Made by a program: the position numbers and the translations under genes. 64,000 bases of DNA from Streptomyces sp. SAI-127 (GTDB taxonomy: Bacteria > Actinomycetota > Actinomycetes > Streptomycetales > Streptomycetaceae): assembly GCF_029894425.1 (NCBI RefSeq), contig NZ_JARXYJ010000001.1, positions 2,604,001 through 2,668,000 on the forward strand, given 5' to 3'. The first letter of the stretch is position 1. The number at the start of each line of letters is the position of its first letter. This document shows, in pieces, positions 58,857 to 64,000 of the stretch. The notes beneath the pieces were generated by a model, which ran no database searches, was not told where the DNA came from, and saw nothing but the letters and a program-made list of their open reading frames with translations.

Positions 58857-59752
58857 AGGCGGTCGCGGGTGTCGACATCGGCGGTACGAGCACACAAGTG
58901 GCCCTGTTCGACGCTGACTTGACGCTCGTCGACCGACTGGAGGTGCCCACGCCCGCGGCTGCCGGCGGGGGCGCGATGGCCGGTGCCGCGCTGGACGCCG
59001 TACGCCTGCTTCTCGACCGTACGGACGCACGGCTGCTGGGTGTCGGGGTCGGGGCGGCGGGTGTGGTGGACGCGCGGGAGGGGCGGATCCTGGTAGCCAG
59101 CGATTCCTTCCGGAACTGGGCCGGGTTCGGGGTGACGGCGGCGTTCGAGGAGGCGCTCGGTGTGCCGGCGTTCCTCGACAACGACGTCAACGCGTTCCTG
59201 CGCGGCGAGGCGACGGCCGGGGCGGTGGCGGGCGAGCCCGATGTGCTCGGGATGACCCTCGGCACCGGGGTCGGCGGGGCGCTGTGGCTGGACGGCGCGC
59301 TCTACGGCGGGCCGCACGGCGCGGCGGGCGAGATCGGGCACATCCCGGGCTTCGGCGACCTGCCGTGCACATGCGGCGGGCGCGGCCATCTGGAGACACT
59401 GGCGTCGGGGCGGGCGATCGCGGCGCGGTACGGGAAGCGGACCGGGCGGGAACTCAGCGCGCGCGAAGTGGCGGAGGCCTCCGACCCGGACGCGCTCGCC
59501 GTGTACGAGGACGCGGGCACCGCCGTCGCTCGCGCGCTCCTCGTCACGGCGGGCCTGCTGGATGTCACCACCGTCGTGATCGGCGGGGGCGTCAGCCGCG
59601 CCTGGACGCTCCTCGAAGCGTCGATCCTGCGGGCCCTGGCCACCGAACCGCCGGTCAGCGGGCATCCGGTACGGGTGCTGCCCTCACTGCTCCGCGGGGA
59701 CGCGGTGGCGGTGGGCGCCGCGGCCCGGGTCCGGGCGGAACTCGGAGTCTGA
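58853..59752 (+). CDS. ROK family sugar kinase
   Basis: 299-residue kinase of the ROK family. ATP-binding VAGVDIGGTSTQVALFD, catalytic LDNDVNAFLRGE, GTGVGGALWLDG, and a zinc site CTCGGRGHLET in which the last Cys of the common CxCGxxGC form is His. It lacks the DNA-binding domain of the ROK regulator in the same cluster. It probably phosphorylates a sugar or amino sugar brought in by the transporter. GTG start at 58853 overlaps the ATPase stop; it is the last gene before a strong terminator. Confidence 0.9.
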   Translation: MKAVAGVDIGGTSTQVALFDADLTLVDRLEVPTPAAAGGGAMAGAALDAVRLLLDRTDARLLGVGVGAAGVVDAREGRILVASDSFRNWAGFGVTAAFEEALGVPAFLDNDVNAFLRGEATAGAVAGEPDVLGMTLGTGVGGALWLDGALYGGPHGAAGEIGHIPGFGDLPCTCGGRGHLETLASGRAIAARYGKRTGRELSAREVAEASDPDALAVYEDAGTAVARALLVTAGLLDVTTVVIGGGVSRAWTLLEASILRALATEPPVSGHPVRVLPSLLRGDAVAVGAAARVRAELGV

Positions 59753-59917
59753 CCTGCGAACCGGCCGGAGGTTGGTGCGGTCACGACGTCGGGGTGGGCG
59801 CCGGGGCCGCCGGACAGCGGCCGGTTGCCGCGGGCGGTGCGCGTCGCTCGGACCCGGCGGGGTGGGAGCCTGGCCCCGGCGTCGCCCGCGCCGGTGTGGA
59901 GCATGGCCGATCGGGAC

Positions 59918-59969
59918 CGGCGCGGGCCCCCTATGGGGAGGCCTTCCCCCAGGGGCCTCCCGCGCCGGC
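59918..59969. terminator. Long bidirectional terminator hairpin
   Basis: Outer arms CCGGCGCGGG and CCCGCGCCGG are perfect; inner arms CCCCTATGGGGAGG and CCTTCCCCCAGGGG pair with few mismatches, closing on AGGCCT. It lies between the convergent ROK kinase and the binding-protein gene, 13 bases from the stop of the latter. Confidence 0.8.
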
Positions 59970-59981
59970 CGTCGACCGAGG

Positions 59982-60950
59982 TCAGCCCAGGCCGTTCGTC
60001 TTCAGCCACGCCTTCGCCACGTCCAGCGGGTCCTTGTTGTCCAGCTGGACCTGGGAGTCCATGTCGAGGAGCGCCTTGGTGTCCAGCTTGGCCGAGACCG
60101 CGTTGAGCGCGGCGACACCCTCCTGGGTGAGACCGGACTTGTAGACCAGCGGAGTCACGTTCGCGAAGCCGAAGAGGTTCTTCGGGTCCTGGAGGACGAC
60201 GAACTTCTCCTTGGTGATGGTCGGGTCGGTCGTGAAGATGTCCGCGGCCTGCACGGTGTTCTTCTTCAGCGCCGCCTGGGTCAGCGGACCGCCCGCGTCG
60301 AGCGCCTTGAAGGACTTGAACTTCAGGCCGTACTGGGACTCCAGGCCCAGCAGACCCTGCTGCCGGGTCTGGAACTCCGGCGAACCGCCGATGACCAGGT
60401 CCGGGGCGATGTCCTTGAGGTCGGCGAGTGTGGATTCGGTGGTCAGGTTGTACTTCTTCGCGGTGTCCGCGTTGACCGTGACCGAGTCCTTGTCCTCCGC
60501 CGGCGCCGAGTCCAGCAGCGTCAGCTTCGAGTCGAGCTTGGCCTTGGCCGCGGCGTCCACGGCCTCGGCCGACTCCTGCTTGGCGTCCTTGTCCAGGTAG
60601 GCGAGCAGCGAGCCGTTGTACTCGGGCAGGACGGTGATGGAGCCGTTCTTCAGCAGGCCGTAAGTGGTCTCGCGGCTGCCGATGTTGGGCTTGTAGGTGA
60701 CCTTGATGCCCTTGGCCTTCAGGGCTTCACCGTAGATGTCGGCGAGCAGGATGCTCTCGGCGAAGTTGTTGGAGCCGACGACGACGGTGTCGCCGCTGCC
60801 GGCCTTGCCCGTGTCCTCGCTCAGCGGGTCGGAGGTGTCGTCGGAGGACCCGCATCCCGCCAGCAGGACCGTGGCGGCGGCGGCGAGCGCGACAGCGGCC
60901 ACGCCGGGGTTCTTCCTGATGGACCTGCGGTGTGCGGCGGTAGAAGTCAC
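59982..60950 (-). CDS. Glycine betaine/osmoprotectant-type ABC binding lipoprotein (OpuAC)
   Basis: 322-residue lipoprotein (lipobox VLLAGC, Cys at about residue 32) of the OpuAC/OsmF family that binds quaternary amines. Signatures: VVVGSNNFAESILLADIYGE, IGSRETTYGLLKNGSITVLP, DLVIGGSPEFQTRQQGLLGL. GTG at 60950 follows GGGAA; a perfect 10-base palindrome GTTCCGGAAC sits just upstream (60958-60967). The ATPase and permease genes normally beside it are not seen, since both neighbours are on the other strand, so it is an orphan or acts with components encoded elsewhere. Confidence 0.9.
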   Translation of the reverse strand: MTSTAAHRRSIRKNPGVAAVALAAAATVLLAGCGSSDDTSDPLSEDTGKAGSGDTVVVGSNNFAESILLADIYGEALKAKGIKVTYKPNIGSRETTYGLLKNGSITVLPEYNGSLLAYLDKDAKQESAEAVDAAAKAKLDSKLTLLDSAPAEDKDSVTVNADTAKKYNLTTESTLADLKDIAPDLVIGGSPEFQTRQQGLLGLESQYGLKFKSFKALDAGGPLTQAALKKNTVQAADIFTTDPTITKEKFVVLQDPKNLFGFANVTPLVYKSGLTQEGVAALNAVSAKLDTKALLDMDSQVQLDNKDPLDVAKAWLKTNGLG

Positions 60951-61315
60951 GATTCCCGTTCCGGAACTCAGGGGATGCCAGGTGGTTCAAGGACGTGCAA
61001 GGGGGGAAGCCCTCGCACTGATCCAATCCAGCCTGTTCTCGGTCAGTCAAGACCAGCCTGGTCACGATTGGCGCCAACCCATGATCGGTTGTGAAGGAAG
61101 AGCGAAACCGGCACGCTGGGTGCGCCGCGGGTTGTAACGGATTCTTGACTCAGGGCGGCGGCAAGCGCTGTCCGAAGAGGCTGTAGTCTCGCCGAAGTTG
61201 GCGCCGGTCACACAGGCGTGCAGGAGCCACTCAGGTGTCCTATGCACCGTCCCGTAGCGATCAGTATCGGTCATGTGCGTTCTCGCGCCGCCGAGACATC
61301 CACGAAGGAGGGCTG
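60951..61315. other. Divergent control region, binding protein/sensor kinase
   Basis: 365 bases with no gene. Contains the palindrome GTTCCGGAAC (60958-60967), the dyad GACCAG-C-CTGGTC (61051-61063), the perfect palindrome TTGGCGCCAA (61068-61077) and a second TTGGCGCC (61198-61205). No clear -10/-35 pair; TAGTCT at 61184-61189 is a possible -10 for the kinase gene. Confidence 0.4.
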
Positions 61316-64000
61316 GTGTCCACGAACGAGGTGGGCGCGTCCACCGGGTCGGCACCGTCGCCGTCCCCGGGCGGCACCCGTGGCAGCGGTGTACGGGGCA
61401 TACGGGACTTCGCCGAGCGCTGGCCGTTCCGGCGCAAGCTGAACATCCTGGTGGGTGTGCCTCTCGCGGTCGTCGCCGTGCTGCTGACCTATCTCTTCGC
61501 CGACCAGGTCGGCCAGTCCCAGGACGCGTCGGACGCGGCGCAGTTGGTGCGGGACAGTGCCGAGGTGGCCAAGCTCGTCGGGCAGTTGGAGGCCGAGCAC
61601 CAGCAGGCCGTCCTGCTCTCCGTGCGCCACCAGGCCACCTGGGACGGCGCCACCCCCTCGCAGTCCGCCTACCGCGAGGCCCAGATCCGCGTGGACAACC
61701 AGGTCGAGAAGGTCCACGCGACCTTCGGCGGCCGGCTGCCGGACGAGGAGGCCCAGGCCCTGCTCGAGGTCAACGGCCTGGAGGACCTGCGCAACACCAT
61801 CGAGAAGTCCTATCTGCCGGCCGACAACATCGACCCGGCCTACAGCGACGCCGCCAAGGGCCTGATCGACGGTCTCGGGCTCGACCGCAACCCTGCCCTC
61901 GCCGCCACCTTCACCGGCAACCTGCTCGACTCGCTGCTGCGCGCCGACGCCGCCCACGGCGCCTTCGAGACCGGTGTGTTCTCCGCGACGACCGGCGACT
62001 CCAACGCCCTCATCGAGCTGATCGGCGCGATCGGCTCCTACGACGAGTACACCCACCAGGTCGAGCGCTTCGGCCGGTTCGCCACGGCGGAGCAGGCCGA
62101 GGAACTCGGCGACATCGAGCACAACAGCGCCCAGGCGACGATCGCCCGGCAGTACGCCGAGCTGCAGATCGACCCTGGCGCGCTCCAGGCGGGGACCCCG
62201 TCCGAGATCAAGGACGCCTTCCAGACGGCGCTCGACTCCTACCCGGACTACCGCGCCCAGGCCCGGACCCGGCTGAAGACCACCACCTCGCTCATCGACC
62301 AGATCGCCGACCGCGCCGACACCGCCTCCCGGGACGCGCGCTCGAACGCCGCCTGGCTGCTCGGTTCGGCCCTCCTCGGCTTCGTGCTGTGGCTCGCCTT
62401 CTCGGTCGCCGTACGACGCTCCGTGGTGCGCCCCGTGCAGGCACTCACCGGTGCCGCCAAGCAGGTCGCCGAGGTGGCGGGCCGTGAGCTCGCCCGCGTG
62501 GCCGACGACGACACCGAGGACACCGGGACGCCGCGGCTCCAGGAGATGCCGGTCACCGCGAAGGACGAGATCGGTGATCTCGCCGATGTGTTCAACCAGG
62601 TGCAGACCACCGCGGTCGCGCTCCTGGAACGCCAGGTGCTCAGCCGCCGCAACGTCGCCGAGATGTTCGGCAACGTGGGCCGCCGGGTCAGCAACCTGAC
62701 CACCCGGCAGCTGGCCCTGATCGACGCGGTCGAGCGCGGCGAGACCGACCCGGCACTCCTGGAACGCCTCTACAGCATCGACCACATCGCGGTCCGTCTG
62801 CGCCGCAACGCCGACAGCCTGATGCTGCTCGCCGGCATCCGCGAGACCGTCCTCGACTCCGGACCGCTCGCCCTCACCAACGTCGTCCGCGCCGCGCTCG
62901 GCCAGATCGAGGGCTTCCAGCGGGTCTCCCTCCAGGTCGGCACGGAGGTCATGGTCGAGCCCGACATCATCGGCGACCTCACGCTGATGGTGGCCGAACT
63001 CGTCGAGAACGCCGTGTCCTTCTCGCCCGCCGGCAGCCCCGTCGAGGTGATCGTCAAGGACAGTCACGAGGGTGCGCTGGTCGTCATCTCCGACCACGGT
63101 CTCGGCATGAGCGCCGAGCGCCTGGAGGAGGAGAACGCCCGCCTCATCCGCCGCGAACGCCTCGACCTCGTCCCGACGAAGGTGCTCGGCCTGTTCGTGG
63201 TCGGCACGCTGGCGCGCCGCTGGGAGGTGGGCGTCAGCCTCACCCGCACCCCCGGCGGCGGCGTCACGGCCGAGGTGACGATCCCGTCGTCCCTGCTGCT
63301 GACGATGAGCCCCCTGGCGGTTGCCTCTGCCTCCGGCGGTTCCGCGGCGGAGGCACGTACGGCACCGTCGGCGGGCGCGTCCGCCACCACCAACGGAACG
63401 CTCCCGGGCTCGACCGCGGCCGCCGGAGGCCACGCCGGCGCCACCCCGCACACGGCGGCGGACTCTCCTACGGCCCCGATCACTGGCACGCGGCCTGCCA
63501 CCACCGGAACACTCCCGGACTCGGCCGCGGAGCCGGCGCAGGACCCCCGTACGGCCTCGTCCGCGGGTCCGGTACCGGCGGCGCGGGCGGAAGCCACCGT
63601 GGACGGGACCGCGGGCGCCGGTTCCGGTCGGGGTGCCGCGAGGCCCGCCGAAGCCGGCGTCCGAGGAGCCGGCCCCGGCGCATCGAACGGGTCCCCCACC
63701 TCCGACACCGGCGAGCCCGCCCCGCTCCCCCGCCGTATCCCCCACCGCGACGCCCCCTCCGACACAACCCCGTTCATCCCGTCGGCCCGTACCGGCGAGG
63801 CGGCACCCGCCGAGATGACCGGGAACGGCGACGGCGACGGCGGCGACGGCGTGCGTCCCCTGCGTCGCCGCGTCCGTGGCGCCACGCTGCGCACCACCCT
63901 CGGTGCCGACGCCGAGCCCAAGGCGGCCCCGCCCCGGCCCGCGGACCCAGAGGCCGTGCGTGAGGCGCTCGACGAGTTCGAGGCGGCCGTGGAGCGCGCC
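61316..64000 (+). CDS. NIT-domain sensor histidine kinase (partial)
   Basis: Membrane sensor kinase running off the right edge; 895 codons visible. GTG at 61316 has GAAGGAGGG (61304-61312) just upstream. Order: short disordered start, membrane helix (LNILVGVPLAVVAVLLTYLF), extracellular NIT-like domain, second helix (NAAWLLGSALLGFVLWLAF), HAMP linker, dimerisation helices with a candidate phosphoacceptor His in YSIDHIAVRLRR, and a HATPase domain (VAELVENAVSFSP, SDHGLGMSAERL, LGLFVVGTLARRW). A long Ala/Pro/Thr-rich tail follows. Unlike the CvnA at 45887, the His is kept. Conservon partners, if any, would lie outside the window. Confidence 0.9.
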   Translation, partial: MSTNEVGASTGSAPSPSPGGTRGSGVRGIRDFAERWPFRRKLNILVGVPLAVVAVLLTYLFADQVGQSQDASDAAQLVRDSAEVAKLVGQLEAEHQQAVLLSVRHQATWDGATPSQSAYREAQIRVDNQVEKVHATFGGRLPDEEAQALLEVNGLEDLRNTIEKSYLPADNIDPAYSDAAKGLIDGLGLDRNPALAATFTGNLLDSLLRADAAHGAFETGVFSATTGDSNALIELIGAIGSYDEYTHQVERFGRFATAEQAEELGDIEHNSAQATIARQYAELQIDPGALQAGTPSEIKDAFQTALDSYPDYRAQARTRLKTTTSLIDQIADRADTASRDARSNAAWLLGSALLGFVLWLAFSVAVRRSVVRPVQALTGAAKQVAEVAGRELARVADDDTEDTGTPRLQEMPVTAKDEIGDLADVFNQVQTTAVALLERQVLSRRNVAEMFGNVGRRVSNLTTRQLALIDAVERGETDPALLERLYSIDHIAVRLRRNADSLMLLAGIRETVLDSGPLALTNVVRAALGQIEGFQRVSLQVGTEVMVEPDIIGDLTLMVAELVENAVSFSPAGSPVEVIVKDSHEGALVVISDHGLGMSAERLEEENARLIRRERLDLVPTKVLGLFVVGTLARRWEVGVSLTRTPGGGVTAEVTIPSSLLLTMSPLAVASASGGSAAEARTAPSAGASATTNGTLPGSTAAAGGHAGATPHTAADSPTAPITGTRPATTGTLPDSAAEPAQDPRTASSAGPVPAARAEATVDGTAGAGSGRGAARPAEAGVRGAGPGASNGSPTSDTGEPAPLPRRIPHRDAPSDTTPFIPSARTGEAAPAEMTGNGDGDGGDGVRPLRRRVRGATLRTTLGADAEPKAAPPRPADPEAVREALDEFEAAVERA

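Noticed and set aside
61271..63745. Minus-strand open frame of 824 codons
   Set aside because: Antisense to the NIT-domain kinase, which has clear motifs and a strong ribosome site.

Overview
This window is chromosomal DNA of a Streptomyces or very close relative. The evidence is the very high G+C content, the GTG/TTG starts, and a gene set that is diagnostic as a whole: geosmin synthase, a gamma-butyrolactone synthase with two receptor-type TetR regulators, conservon (CvnA-D) operons, a subtilisin inhibitor of the SSI family, DUF6230/DUF6114 proteins, an SAV2148-type HEPN protein, and rare TTA codons confined to a few genes. I see no rRNA, tRNA, CRISPR array, phage or complete insertion sequence.

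Layout. Positions 1-8.6 kb hold the end of a sugar ABC transporter, an APH-fold kinase, a LysR/EamA/YbaK group, a stand-alone DEDDh exonuclease, the HEPN protein and a copper amine oxidase split into two secreted proteins. Positions 8.8-19.4 kb hold the maltooligosyl-trehalose route: glgX/treX, treY and, after an insertion, treZ. Between treY and treZ lie two paralogous M14 carboxypeptidases, an SSI inhibitor translationally coupled to one of them, and an FHA protein. Positions 19.4-26 kb hold kinases, peptidases, regulators and a LysE-type exporter broken by a palindromic repeat. Positions 26-36.8 kb hold geoA, an oxidoreductase remnant, a large STAND ATPase with TPR repeats, a methyltransferase/ARMT1-like pair and the butyrolactone locus. 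Positions 36.9-44.6 kb hold secreted and membrane proteins (subtilase, LPMO, a beta-rich protein, DUF6230/DUF6114), an S51 peptidase and a methyltransferase. Positions 44.8-50.7 kb hold a binding protein plus a conservon. Positions 50.7-59.8 kb hold an M81/ROK/peptide-ABC/ROK-kinase catabolic cluster. The window ends with a glycine-betaine-type binding protein and the start of a second NIT-domain kinase.

How parts work together. GlgX, TreY and TreZ form one route from glycogen to trehalose. The butyrolactone synthase and receptors form a signalling switch, with candidate operators in both intergenic gaps. The binding protein next to CvnA-D has no permease or ATPase beside it and probably serves sensing rather than uptake. 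The 50.7-59.8 kb cluster looks like import and hydrolysis of a peptide or amino-sugar conjugate under ROK control.

Caveats. Four genes (treZ, a small membrane gene, the subtilase and the M81 peptidase) carry single frame breaks that leave otherwise intact sequence on both sides. These may be assembly errors or real lesions, and the sequence alone cannot decide. Gene names are given only where the family is clear from motifs.
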